A stretch of 9,770 bases of DNA from Hyphomicrobiaceae bacterium (GTDB lineage Bacteria > Pseudomonadota > Alphaproteobacteria > Rhizobiales > Hyphomicrobiaceae), in contig JAJFHI010000006.1 in NCBI GenBank assembly GCA_021775715.1, positions 1 through 9,770 of the forward strand. The letters are read 5' to 3'. Of the stretch, positions 1 through 7,474 are shown piece after piece (the stretch's first letter is position 1; every line of letters starts with the position of its first letter). A program made the position numbers and the translations under genes. The notes below the pieces were generated by a model, which ran no database searches, had not been told where the DNA came from, and saw only the letters and a program-made list of their open reading frames with translations.

Positions 1-1
1 A

Positions 2-562
2 CGCGGCAAGATGTGGGAGGCCTTCACCATGGATCAGCGCCCGGTCCTGCTGATCGACGAAATAGATAAAGCCGACATCGAGTTTCCCAACGATTTGCTG
101 CAGGAACTCGATCGCATGCAATTTTTTGTTTACGAAACCGGAGAGACCATTGAAGCGACAAACCGGCCGATCGTCATCATCACATCCAACAATGAGAAAG
201 AACTGCCCGACGCCTTTCTGCGCCGCTGTTTCTTCCATTTCATCAAGTTTCCCGACCCGGAAACAATGCAGGACATTATTGATGTGCACTTTCCGGGTCT
301 AAAGGGTCAGTTGGTTAACGAAGCGTTGAAGATGTTTTACGACATGCGCGACGTTGCCGGCGTGAAGAAGAAACCGTCGACGTCGGAATTGCTCGACTGG
401 ATCAAGTTGCTCGTCAACGAAGACATCACCGCCGAGACGTTGCGCGAGAGCGATCCACGCCGCTTGATACCGCCATTACACGGGGCGCTGTTGAAAAACG
501 AACAAGACGTGCACTTGTTCGAGAAGCTCGCCTTCATGTCACGCCGCGGTGATCGCAGCTAA
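2..562 (+). CDS. MoxR-family AAA+ ATPase, C-terminal part (5' end outside window)
   Basis: The reading frame is open from base 2 (R-G-K before the first Met at 11), so the gene begins upstream and the N-terminal Walker A half is missing. Visible, counting from that Met: a Walker B motif VLLIDEIDKA (residues 14-23), a sensor-1 region IVIITSNNEKELPDAFLRRC with the Asn pair and the double Arg expected of an arginine finger, then a helical lid domain ending ESDPRRLIPPLHGALL...FMSRR. This pattern is typical of MoxR ATPases of about 280-300 residues. Members are cytoplasmic chaperone-like ATPases that often work with a von Willebrand factor A domain protein to mature or remodel protein complexes. 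No such partner follows here; the next strand-matched large gene is ycjX after about 0.58 kb. Family assignment is firm, but the specific substrate cannot be inferred. The TAA stop is followed 15 nt later by a nested inverted repeat. Confidence 0.92.
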   Translation, partial: RGKMWEAFTMDQRPVLLIDEIDKADIEFPNDLLQELDRMQFFVYETGETIEATNRPIVIITSNNEKELPDAFLRRCFFHFIKFPDPETMQDIIDVHFPGLKGQLVNEALKMFYDMRDVAGVKKKPSTSELLDWIKLLVNEDITAETLRESDPRRLIPPLHGALLKNEQDVHLFEKLAFMSRRGDRS

Positions 563-577
563 TTGTCTTCACACACA

Positions 578-633
578 GTTGAACACGCCCTCAACGTTCG
601 TCTGATCCAAAACGAACCAATGATGTGTTCAAC
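578..633. repeat. Nested inverted repeat after moxR
   Basis: The outer arms are GTTGAACAC (578-586) and GTGTTCAAC (625-633), a perfect 9-bp match. The inner arms are GTTCGT (596-601) and ACGAAC (612-617), a perfect 6-bp match around a 10-nt loop. They are separated by internal loops of 9 and 7 nt. The element starts 15 nt after the moxR stop codon. It could end moxR transcription or protect the mRNA 3' end, but no T-run follows directly, so it is not a canonical intrinsic terminator. A small structured RNA or a protein-binding site is also possible. Confidence 0.55.
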
Positions 634-813
634 ATGCGGCGAGCCTGCAACACGACGGCAATACAATGCTTCTCGAAACGCATAATCATCTCCGATGTTT
701 ACCCTTTTTTTCGTGATTCAATCCATCATGTTCGTGAGCGCGTAAACCTAGAACCAAGGTGCGCCGTCGACGTGACCTTCAGGTCTGGTTCATGTGCCTC
801 GCGAGATGATGCG

Positions 814-936
814 ATGATGCAAAATGCAAACAAACTTCGGAATTGGAAGATGGGCGATTTTCTTCGCAGCGGAACAATCATACTCATGGGACTGACCGTC
901 ATGGGTGCGGGAGTGTTTGTCGTTTTTTACGGCTGA
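814..936 (+). CDS. Possible small single-pass membrane protein (about 40 aa)
   Basis: Starting at tandem ATG codons (814 and 817), the ORF encodes a short polar, basic N-terminus (MMQNANKLRNWK) followed by MGDFLRSG and one hydrophobic stretch (IILMGLTVMGAGVFVVFY) ending in a Gly and TGA. This is the shape of an inner-membrane small protein with a positive cytoplasmic tail. Glycines spaced along the helix could allow helix packing. A third ATG at 850 would give 28 residues; GGAAG lies directly against it, too close for a good ribosome site, while GAG at 803-805 sits 8 nt before 814. The frame is open further upstream, to a possible start at 625, but that extension looks non-coding. A hairpin at 953-974 follows the stop by 16 nt, consistent with a separate short transcript. 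No family was recognised, and chance occurrence is not excluded. Confidence 0.38.
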   Translation: MMQNANKLRNWKMGDFLRSGTIILMGLTVMGAGVFVVFYG

Positions 937-952
937 CAGCCTCTTTCCTATT

Positions 953-974
953 CGGTTCACCTGAACGCGAACCG
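953..974 (+). terminator. Hairpin downstream of the small ORF
   Basis: CGGTTC (953-958) and GAACCG (969-974) form a perfect 6-bp stem around a 10-nt loop, and the loop itself contains TTCA/TGAA that could pair as an alternative. It begins 16 nt after the small-ORF stop at 936. No T-run follows, so it is at best a weak or Rho-assisted terminator or a 3'-end stabiliser. Confidence 0.3.
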
Positions 975-1145
975 TTGCCGCCAGCCCTCGTGTATGCCAG
1001 CCAACTATTTCAAGCCACCCCCGGCGCGAATGCGTCAAATTCTCCGCACCATAACGTCTGCTACGCGCGCTTACGCCATTGAATGCTTGCAGTTGCAGTC
1101 CATCTTTGCCACATGCGATGGGGTCATCCTTTTGAGTGGTCCCCT

Positions 1146-2618
1146 GTGCGCATCCCAGAAATCATAACCGACAATGCCCAAGAGCTGATCCACTCAGCAC
1201 GCGCGCTGCTGGACGGCGTCACAACCTCATCGCTACGCCTAGGCGTCACGGGCCTGTCGCGGTCCGGCAAGACCGTGTTCATAACTGCCCTCGTAAATGC
1301 TCTGACCGATGCATCCGCGACCCCACCGCTCATCCACATCGCATCGCTGCCAAACTTCCAGGCCTACCTGGAACCTCAACCCGACGATGACGTTCCGCGC
1401 TTTGCTTATGAAGACCATCGCGCGGCCCTAACCAGTGGCACCAATCGCACCTGGCCCGACAGCACGCGCCACATATGCCAGCTTCGCGTCACGTTGGAGT
1501 GGGATGGCGAAAGTGGCACGGCAGGTTGGTTGGGTATGAAGCGCCGACTGCACATCGACATTGTCGACTATCCTGGTGAGTGGTTGCTTGATTTGGCCCT
1601 GCTCAACCAAAGCTATCAGGATTGGTCTGAAGCAACGCTGCAAATTCTACGTACGCGACACGCCGATGTCGCTGCCAAATTCCTCAAGTTTGTCGATGAG
1701 CTGCAGGCACCCTCCTCCGTCACAAAAAGCGACGAACAAGCTGCCATTGACGGCGCCAAGTTGTTTACAGATTGCCTTCATGCCGTTCGTGCTGATGCCA
1801 ACACCCAAGCCGTGCTCGGCCCTGGTCGCTTCTTGTGGCCCGGTGATCTGGCCGGTGCGCCGCAGGTGACATTCCTGCCTTTACCGCCTGCTGCTGCTAA
1901 AGAAGCCGACGATCAATTGGTGAACCTGCTCGCGCGGCGTTTCGAGGCGTACAAAACAAACGTAGTGAAACCGTTTTTCCGCGATCACTTCCAACGCCTC
2001 GACCGCCAGATTGTGCTCGTTGATGCGCTGACGCCGCTAAACCGCGGCGCACTTGCATTGCGAGACTTGGAAGAAGCATTGGAGAACGTTCTTTCTGCAT
2101 TTCGTCCCGGTGCCAATTCCTGGCTGTCGTATCTTACCGGTCGGCGCATTGACCGCATTTTGTTTGCTGCCACAAAGGCCGATCACATCCACGGTCGCGA
2201 ACACCACCAGCTGGAAGTCATCCTCGACAAGATCATCTCGCGTGTCAGCAGTGATGCCGACAAGTCCGGAGCCGAAACGCGTACTGTGGCGCTTGCAAGC
2301 GTACGCGCGACCAACGACGTTAAGAGACAAACCACCGACGAGATTTATCATTGTATCCGCGGCACACCGGCCGAAGGCGAACACATCGATGGCAAGCTCT
2401 ATGATGGCAAGACACAAGCCGTCATCTTTCCCGGCGACCTGCCTAAGAACGCGCTTGATGTGCTGGATCCAGATTTTACAGGCCGCGGCGACTATGACTT
2501 CGTCCGCTTTCGCCCACCCGTGCTCCACTCTAATGAGGAACAGGATAGAAAACCACGTTGGCCGCACATTGGACTTGATAAAGCGTTGGCATTCCTGATT
2601 GGAGATCATCTGACATGA
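1146..2618 (+). CDS. ycjX: YcjX-family P-loop protein (DUF463)
   Basis: Predicted nucleotide-binding cytoplasmic protein of the YcjX family. The P-loop lies in LRLGVTGLSRSGKT, a family signature (GLSRSGKT at residues 36-43 from the GTG start). A G3-like DYPG lies in HIDIVDYPGEW (about 141-144), and TKAD in ILFAATKAD (about 343-346) fits the G4 position. The frame is open from an ATG at 1083, giving 511 residues, with another ATG at 1113. I prefer GTG 1146 because GAGTGG (1134-1139) sits 6 nt before it, neither earlier start has a visible ribosome site, and the resulting N-terminus of about 30 residues before the P-loop strand suits the family. The stop overlaps the ycjF start as ATGA (2615-2618), implying translational coupling. 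In E. coli ycjX and ycjF belong to the Psp membrane-stress regulon; no pspA, pspB or pspC gene is visible here. The biochemical role is unsettled. Confidence 0.93.
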   Translation: MRIPEIITDNAQELIHSARALLDGVTTSSLRLGVTGLSRSGKTVFITALVNALTDASATPPLIHIASLPNFQAYLEPQPDDDVPRFAYEDHRAALTSGTNRTWPDSTRHICQLRVTLEWDGESGTAGWLGMKRRLHIDIVDYPGEWLLDLALLNQSYQDWSEATLQILRTRHADVAAKFLKFVDELQAPSSVTKSDEQAAIDGAKLFTDCLHAVRADANTQAVLGPGRFLWPGDLAGAPQVTFLPLPPAAAKEADDQLVNLLARRFEAYKTNVVKPFFRDHFQRLDRQIVLVDALTPLNRGALALRDLEEALENVLSAFRPGANSWLSYLTGRRIDRILFAATKADHIHGREHHQLEVILDKIISRVSSDADKSGAETRTVALASVRATNDVKRQTTDEIYHCIRGTPAEGEHIDGKLYDGKTQAVIFPGDLPKNALDVLDPDFTGRGDYDFVRFRPPVLHSNEEQDRKPRWPHIGLDKALAFLIGDHLT

Positions 2619-3676
2619 CGGACACCCCACGCAAACCGCGCGCCTTTGAGCCGGACGCCCATGATGCCATCGTGACGGAGGCCCCGGCAGACGATGCAAA
2701 TCAGACCGGCACTGATGGCGACACTCCAGACGATGCGATGCCGATGCCCGCCCCCCTTACGCGCCCTCGCCTCGGCTGGGGCGGCCTGTTGGTTGCAACT
2801 CTGTTCGCCTTGTTCGGCCTCGCAACCAGCGTTTGGTTTGCCCGCTTTGTATCCGTCACGCTGAACCGCGACGACTGGATCGGCTGGGTTGCGTGGTCAC
2901 TCGTCGGGCTTGCCGCTCTTGCAGCCCTCATCCTGATCGGCCGCGAGCTTCTGGGCTTCCGGCGTCTTGGCAAGCTAACGAGACTACGCCGCGACGCCGA
3001 TCGCGCTATCGCCGAAGACGATATCAAACTCGAAGCAGCCGTCGTCAGACGTTTGAAGGCGACGGCTCGCAGCCAGCCAAATCTCCGGTGGGACCTTGAC
3101 CGTTTCCGCGAAGAAGAACGCCACATGCAGACACCGGGTGCCCTGCTCGGCCTTGCCGATCGCGTACTGTTTGAGACCGCCGACAAAAACGCGCGCCAGA
3201 CCGTTTACCGTGCAGCGCGTCGGGTTGCCATTGTCACGGCCGTCGTTCCCGTTGCGTTTTTGGTCGTGTTGTTTGTGCTGTTTGAGAACCTCGCCATGAT
3301 CCGCAGACTTGCCGGCGTTTACGGCGCGCGGCCGGGATTTTTCGGTGGCGTTCGATTGTTCTGGTGGATCATCGGCCATATCGCCGCGACAGGTATGGTG
3401 GCGCTCACGGACGACCTGTGGGGCCAGTTCTTTGGTCAGGACGTCGCGCGGCGCGTATCACGCCGCCTTGGCGAAGGCGCGTTCAATGGTGCACTAACTG
3501 CGCGCCTTGGTGTTGCAGCACTAGAGATCTGTCGGCCACTGCCGCACATCCAGACCAAACCACCGCGCGTGCGCAGCATCTTGAAAGAACTCTTCCCAGA
3601 ACTCAGCGCACGAAATCTTCTGCCCGCTGGCTGGGGTGGCAAGGAGAGTGAAAAAGAGAAAGGCGACGGTGCTTAG
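2615..3676 (+). CDS. ycjF: YcjF-family inner-membrane protein (DUF697, TIGR01620-like)
   Basis: A 353-residue membrane protein. The first 52 residues are acidic and proline-rich, probably disordered and cytoplasmic. Predicted membrane segments lie at about 54-79 and 88-113, then at about 203-226 and 243-264. Between the pairs is a charged helical stretch rich in Arg, Asp and Glu (about 114-200). The C-terminal domain (GVRLFWWIIGHIAATGMVALTDDLWGQFFGQDVARRVSRRLGEGAFNGALTARLG region) is the conserved DUF697 core. The start is fixed by the ATGA overlap with ycjX, and this gene order is the usual one for the family. The protein is thought to act with YcjX at the inner membrane, but its function is not established. 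The C-terminus ends in a Lys/Glu-rich tail, and its TAG stop lies within the hairpin shared with opgH. Confidence 0.9.
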   Translation: MTDTPRKPRAFEPDAHDAIVTEAPADDANQTGTDGDTPDDAMPMPAPLTRPRLGWGGLLVATLFALFGLATSVWFARFVSVTLNRDDWIGWVAWSLVGLAALAALILIGRELLGFRRLGKLTRLRRDADRAIAEDDIKLEAAVVRRLKATARSQPNLRWDLDRFREEERHMQTPGALLGLADRVLFETADKNARQTVYRAARRVAIVTAVVPVAFLVVLFVLFENLAMIRRLAGVYGARPGFFGGVRLFWWIIGHIAATGMVALTDDLWGQFFGQDVARRVSRRLGEGAFNGALTARLGVAALEICRPLPHIQTKPPRVRSILKELFPELSARNLLPAGWGGKESEKEKGDGA

Positions 3677-3699
3677 TGCCGGTCTTGCAAGCACTAAGC
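3671..3699. terminator. Shared hairpin over both stop codons of convergent ycjF and opgH
   Basis: GCTTAGTGC (3671-3679) and GCACTAAGC (3691-3699) form a perfect 9-bp stem with an 11-nt loop. The ycjF TAG is 3674-3676 and the opgH TAG on the other strand is 3696-3694, so the two stops sit at mirror positions in the stem. With only 17 nt between the genes, this is the only obvious candidate for a bidirectional terminator. Neither side has the T-run of a classical intrinsic terminator, so mRNA 3'-end protection or termination driven by convergent transcription is equally possible. Confidence 0.5.
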
Positions 3700-5685
3700 C
3701 GCCTTATACAGTTCTTGCGCTTCGACGACGGTCACCTTGGCCTCGGTCGCAGCCATCAGGTCAAAGCGCAGCGTCCAGCGTTTGCCGAAACTGTGTGCGT
3801 GATTGAGGATCTGAGGCGGAAAACGCTGCTCAGGGATCGACAACACAGCGCAATGGAACAAGCCACCCTGACGCGCCATGTACCAACCAAGCGGTGCCGA
3901 CAAGATGAGGCCAATCAACACCGGTGACATCCACAACACCAACTGTGGCGACGCCTCAAGACAAAGTAACGCCGCGATCAAACCCAGAACCGTGTGGCGC
4001 CAATGGAAGCCAACAGCTTCATCAAACGTCAGGCGCCCATCCTCTCGGCTCTGAGGGCTCCAACCGGAATCGCGGCCGATCAGAACCTGCACAATTGCAA
4101 CCGTCTGCGTCACCATTAAAATTGGTGCCAGCAAGATTGAGAACACGGCCTCCGTGCCAACACCAGCAACCGCCCGAGCAATACCGACGTACTCCTTGGC
4201 ACGCACCGTGCGACGGATTTCAAGCACGAGGCCCAAAATTTTTGGCAACAAGACAACGAACATCGTGGCGCAGAACAAGCGCAACGCCGCACCAGAATCG
4301 ATCACCGGCCAAATCGGAAATAGCGTGTGCTCGTCCGTGAAATAACTCGGGATCATCTGCTGGCCCTGAAGCGCCAACATGACACCGACCACCAGAGATA
4401 AAGCCCAAATACCGGAGACAATGTAGGAGAACGCGCCCATCAACAGGTGCACGCGGCCCATCGCTGTCAGTCCCGATGACGGCAGGATTGACAAGTGTTG
4501 TAGGTTTCCCTGTGCCCAGCGCCGATCTCGCCGCACCACATCGACTAAATTCGGCGGCAGGCCTTCATAAGACCCGCCCATCGTCGGCACCATGTGCACA
4601 CCCCAGCCGGCGCGCTGCAGCAGAACCGCTTCAACAAAGTCGTGACTTTGGATGTGGCCACCAAATGGTGCCAGTCCTGGCAACGGCGGCAGGCCCGCAG
4701 CGCTGGCAAATGCTTTTGTCCGGATGATCGCGTTGTGGCCCCAATAGTTGCCCTCATCGCGATGCCAGAATGCAAGACCAGCCGCAACCGATGGCCCGTA
4801 GATGTTCGCCGCATACTGCTGCAGACGTTGCAGCACTGTGCGCGCGCCAATAAGTCGTGGAACTGTCTGGATCAGCCCCGCCGTTTCGGTTTCTTCCGTG
4901 GCGTGGGCCAGCCGCACCAGCGTCTCGCCCGACATGATGCTGTCGGCATCAAGAATAACAAAATGATCGTACGCCGCACCGTAGTTTTCTACCCAGTCTT
5001 TGATGTTACCGGCTTTGCGGCCGGTATTTTCTGGACGGCGGCGGTAGTAGACCGGCATCACGTTAGAGACTTCTTTGTGCAGATACGTATAGTGCGTGCG
5101 CTCCGCCTTCCCAGCATCGTCACCGCGTGTATCGGATAAAACAAATACATCGAAGTGTCGCGCATCGCCACGCGCGGCCAGGTCTTTGGCGATCGCCTCG
5201 ATGACACCGCAAATCGGACCTGCGTCCTCGTGGTAAACCGGGAACAACAAAGCCGTTCTTGTTTTGAGAGGTGTTTCGGCTGACGGCACGGGGATGGTGT
5301 CTGGGCGTTCCCCTGCCAACAAAACCAGGAAGCCAAGAACGGCGCTCATCGTGCCAAATGCGACCCAGCCGAACGCGACCGTCGACAGAACGAGGAAGAC
5401 AACCTGCAATGGTGTTATCTGCGCACCCGCCATCGCAGAATAGAGCTCTGAGCCGAATGCAGCCGTAATGACGGCTGACGCAAACGCGACCGCAAAACGC
5501 GGCAGCCAGACCCGCATCCGGTTAGCTTGTCGTTGTCGCGCCGACACCACCTGTGCCGCGTTAAAATCCTGATCCGGCATCGACATCGGCGTTCGCCGCG
5601 GTGTCAGCGACGCGCGACGTGGCCCAGTCGTTCGGATGCCTGCTTTCGATATTCGCTTATTTTGAACCGATCTAGGTTTGCTCAT
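3694..5685 (-). CDS. opgH: Glucans biosynthesis glucosyltransferase OpgH (MdoH)
   Basis: Inner-membrane family-2 glycosyltransferase that uses UDP-glucose to build the beta-1,2-linked backbone of osmoregulated periplasmic glucans and pass it to the periplasm. Residue numbers here count from an in-frame ATG at 5697. Two membrane segments (about 63-82 and 98-127) precede the cytosolic GT domain, which holds D189 (VLSDT), the DAD motif at 250-252, SHDFVEA (351-357) as the acceptor-side Asp motif, and RDRRW (390-394) as the Q/RxxRW equivalent. About five further segments follow (417-445, 470-493, 515-540, 567-607). The start at 5685 is preferred because it forms an ATGA overlap with the opgG stop, with GGAC just upstream. 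At about 663 residues it is much shorter than E. coli OpgH (847), mainly at the termini, and has a very basic N-terminus. The gene is second in the opgGH operon and convergent with ycjF. Confidence 0.95.
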   Translation of the reverse strand: MSKPRSVQNKRISKAGIRTTGPRRASLTPRRTPMSMPDQDFNAAQVVSARQRQANRMRVWLPRFAVAFASAVITAAFGSELYSAMAGAQITPLQVVFLVLSTVAFGWVAFGTMSAVLGFLVLLAGERPDTIPVPSAETPLKTRTALLFPVYHEDAGPICGVIEAIAKDLAARGDARHFDVFVLSDTRGDDAGKAERTHYTYLHKEVSNVMPVYYRRRPENTGRKAGNIKDWVENYGAAYDHFVILDADSIMSGETLVRLAHATEETETAGLIQTVPRLIGARTVLQRLQQYAANIYGPSVAAGLAFWHRDEGNYWGHNAIIRTKAFASAAGLPPLPGLAPFGGHIQSHDFVEAVLLQRAGWGVHMVPTMGGSYEGLPPNLVDVVRRDRRWAQGNLQHLSILPSSGLTAMGRVHLLMGAFSYIVSGIWALSLVVGVMLALQGQQMIPSYFTDEHTLFPIWPVIDSGAALRLFCATMFVVLLPKILGLVLEIRRTVRAKEYVGIARAVAGVGTEAVFSILLAPILMVTQTVAIVQVLIGRDSGWSPQSREDGRLTFDEAVGFHWRHTVLGLIAALLCLEASPQLVLWMSPVLIGLILSAPLGWYMARQGGLFHCAVLSIPEQRFPPQILNHAHSFGKRWTLRFDLMAATEAKVTVVEAQELYKAA

Positions 5686-7343
5686 GATCTTGTCCATCTA
5701 TAAAGCCAGACTTCAGAGATAACTTTGTTGTTTTGGTTCAATCCGAGACGCAGCTCGGCCAGGTCTTTGTCGCCAGGGTCTAGAACGAACGACACGCGAA
5801 CACCCTTGGTTTCGGGATTGGATTGGATGGTAAGATTCGATGTCGTGGCTCCGTAAGAGCTGATGTCGGGACGCGGCAGCGTCTCGCTCTTGCCAAGCGT
5901 ATTTCCGGAGTAATCCACGATGACACGATAGGTGCCCTCGCGCGGGCCGACCCCAACACGGGTCTTGAGAACACGGGCAACGTTGGCCGCACTTGCAGCG
6001 GTAACGTCACCCCAGCACATCCGGTAGGACAACTCATGCGGCTTGCCGGCGGGAATGCCGCCCTGTGGTTTCCAGTAGGCCACGATGTTGTCATGGATTT
6101 CTTCCGTCGCAGGGATTTCAACCAACTCGACAAAACCACGACCCCAATTGCCTTTCGGTTCGATCCAGGCGGTTGGGCGGCGCTCATAACGCGCTTCGAG
6201 ATCCTCGTAGTTTGCAAACGCGCGGTCACGCTGCGAGAGGCCAAAACCCTTTGGCCCGTTATCGACAAACGAACTCACCTGAAGAGTGCGTGGGTTGGTC
6301 AACGGCCGCCACAAATGTTCGCCGGCGGCGTTCAATATTGCCAGGCCTTCACTGTCATGAACTGACGGACGGAAATCCGGTGATAGGCGGTCTTGCGCGG
6401 GGCCATGCAGGTACATGCTCGTCAATGGCGCGATACCGACGTGCGCCAGATTGCGGCGCGGATAAAACGTTGCCGTTACGTCCATGTCGGCAGTGTCGCC
6501 GGGCGCGACTGTGAACGTGTAAGCGGCAGCCACGCTTTCGCTGTCGAGCAACGCGTGAACGACAATGTGCTTGGCACCGGCTTTGGGTTTTTCGATCCAG
6601 AACGCACGAAAGAATGGAAACTCCTCGCCTTCAGGGCGCGCCGTGTTGATCGCCAGACCACGCGATGACAGGCCGTACACTTGCCCGCGCGCTACAACAC
6701 GAAAATAACTTGCACCCTGAAAGACCGCGTACTCGTCCATATAGGTGTCGTTGTTCAAAGGCCCATGAATACGAAACCCCGAAAAGGCCATTTTGGCATC
6801 TGCCGGCACATCGCCGATCAAAGGCCCAAACTTGAACATGTCCGGGCTCGCCATGATCGGCCGCGCCAAACCGTTATCGACCAAGGAAACATCGACCGGA
6901 ACATCATAGAGAAAGCCGGCCGAGAACAGCTGGAGTTCATAGCCCAGCCCCTCGCCCTTCCAGATGGCCTTTTCCGGCCGGAAGCGAATATCGCGATACT
7001 GATCGTATGTCAGGTTCTTCAGGGCGGGTGGCAGATCAAACGTCGGCTTTCGGAACGGTGCCCGCGACAAAGCCTCTGCCAGTGATTTCAATGTCTGGCG
7101 ACTGAACGGCGTCTGACCAGGTGCAGCATCGATGGCCTGCGCCTCTGTTGCCAAGCCTGACGCCACCCCGACAAGGCCGCCACTGGTGATGCCACGCATG
7201 ACACCCGCCTCGACGACACGCGCAGCAGAATACAGAGCACCGGCACCGGCCGACAGCGCACCACGCCTGTCGAGATGAAGTCCGCAGGCTCTGGTCGCGA
7301 CATCATCGATCTTGGAGGGGTTAGACTTGGATCCGTGCTTCAT
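5682..7343 (-). CDS. opgG: Periplasmic glucans biosynthesis protein OpgG/OpgD (MdoG)
   Basis: Periplasmic protein needed for osmoregulated periplasmic glucan synthesis; the OpgG/OpgD family has been placed in glycoside hydrolase family GH186 acting on beta-1,2-glucans. The body begins at about residue 95 with APFRKPTFDLPPALKNLTYDQYRDIRF, followed by a conserved beta-sandwich region (FRIHGPLN, EYAVFQGASYFR, GQVYGLSSRGLAINTA, EFPFFRAFWIEKP) and FGLSQRDRAFANYEDLEARYERRPTAWIEP, all diagnostic. The N-terminus is long (about 70 residues), with an RRGAL twin-arginine-like motif, an alanine/glycine-rich stretch and a possible cleavage at EAQA. This suggests Tat export, as for E. coli OpgD, though the motif is not a perfect match. 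ATG 7343 is preferred, with AAGGTG 9 nt upstream; a GTG at 7355 is an alternative. It is the first gene of the operon and is coupled to opgH by ATGA. Distinguishing OpgG from OpgD is not possible by eye. Confidence 0.94.
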   Translation of the reverse strand: MKHGSKSNPSKIDDVATRACGLHLDRRGALSAGAGALYSAARVVEAGVMRGITSGGLVGVASGLATEAQAIDAAPGQTPFSRQTLKSLAEALSRAPFRKPTFDLPPALKNLTYDQYRDIRFRPEKAIWKGEGLGYELQLFSAGFLYDVPVDVSLVDNGLARPIMASPDMFKFGPLIGDVPADAKMAFSGFRIHGPLNNDTYMDEYAVFQGASYFRVVARGQVYGLSSRGLAINTARPEGEEFPFFRAFWIEKPKAGAKHIVVHALLDSESVAAAYTFTVAPGDTADMDVTATFYPRRNLAHVGIAPLTSMYLHGPAQDRLSPDFRPSVHDSEGLAILNAAGEHLWRPLTNPRTLQVSSFVDNGPKGFGLSQRDRAFANYEDLEARYERRPTAWIEPKGNWGRGFVELVEIPATEEIHDNIVAYWKPQGGIPAGKPHELSYRMCWGDVTAASAANVARVLKTRVGVGPREGTYRVIVDYSGNTLGKSETLPRPDISSYGATTSNLTIQSNPETKGVRVSFVLDPGDKDLAELRLGLNQNNKVISEVWLYRWTRS

Positions 7344-7474
7344 ACCGCACCGCACCTTTTCCGTTGCAAATGTTCCAAAACTCGACCGTGAACTCCGGCA
7401 CCGATCATCGACAACGCATCCTGAATGAATTTCCTAACTTACTATTATGGCTGAATTTTTGCGGAGAAAGCACG

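Larger units (their letters stand above)
563..1145. other. Spacer between moxR and ycjX
   Basis: About 580 nt without a large gene. It holds the nested inverted repeat at 578-633, a run of seven T at about 702-708, a small inverted repeat (GAACCA 751-756 / TGGTTC 786-791, with GACCT-TC-AGGTC inside at 774-785), a probable small membrane-protein ORF at 814-936 and a hairpin at 953-974. The stretch 975-1082 shows no clear feature. No degraded copy of a known gene, and in particular no vWA-domain remnant, was recognised in the three forward frames. Confidence 0.5.

Noticed and set aside
700..710. T-run at about 702-708 as an intrinsic terminator for moxR
   Set aside because: No GC-rich stem lies directly before it; the nested repeat ends about 70 nt upstream.
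625..813. N-terminal extension of the small membrane ORF to give 103 aa
   Set aside because: The added residues are low in coding character and include the arm of the inverted repeat at 625-633; a start at 814 or 850 is more plausible.
2037..2699. Long minus-strand ORF (220 codons) opposite ycjX
   Set aside because: It lies antisense to a confidently assigned gene, has no domain or membrane pattern I recognise, and runs across the ycjX-ycjF junction; it looks like a frame shadow.
4594..5139. 181-codon plus-strand ORF opposite opgH
   Set aside because: Antisense to the conserved glycosyltransferase domain; no recognisable motif of its own.
5823..6365. 180-codon plus-strand ORF opposite opgG
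   Set aside because: Antisense shadow of the conserved OpgG body; no ribosome site or family pattern seen.
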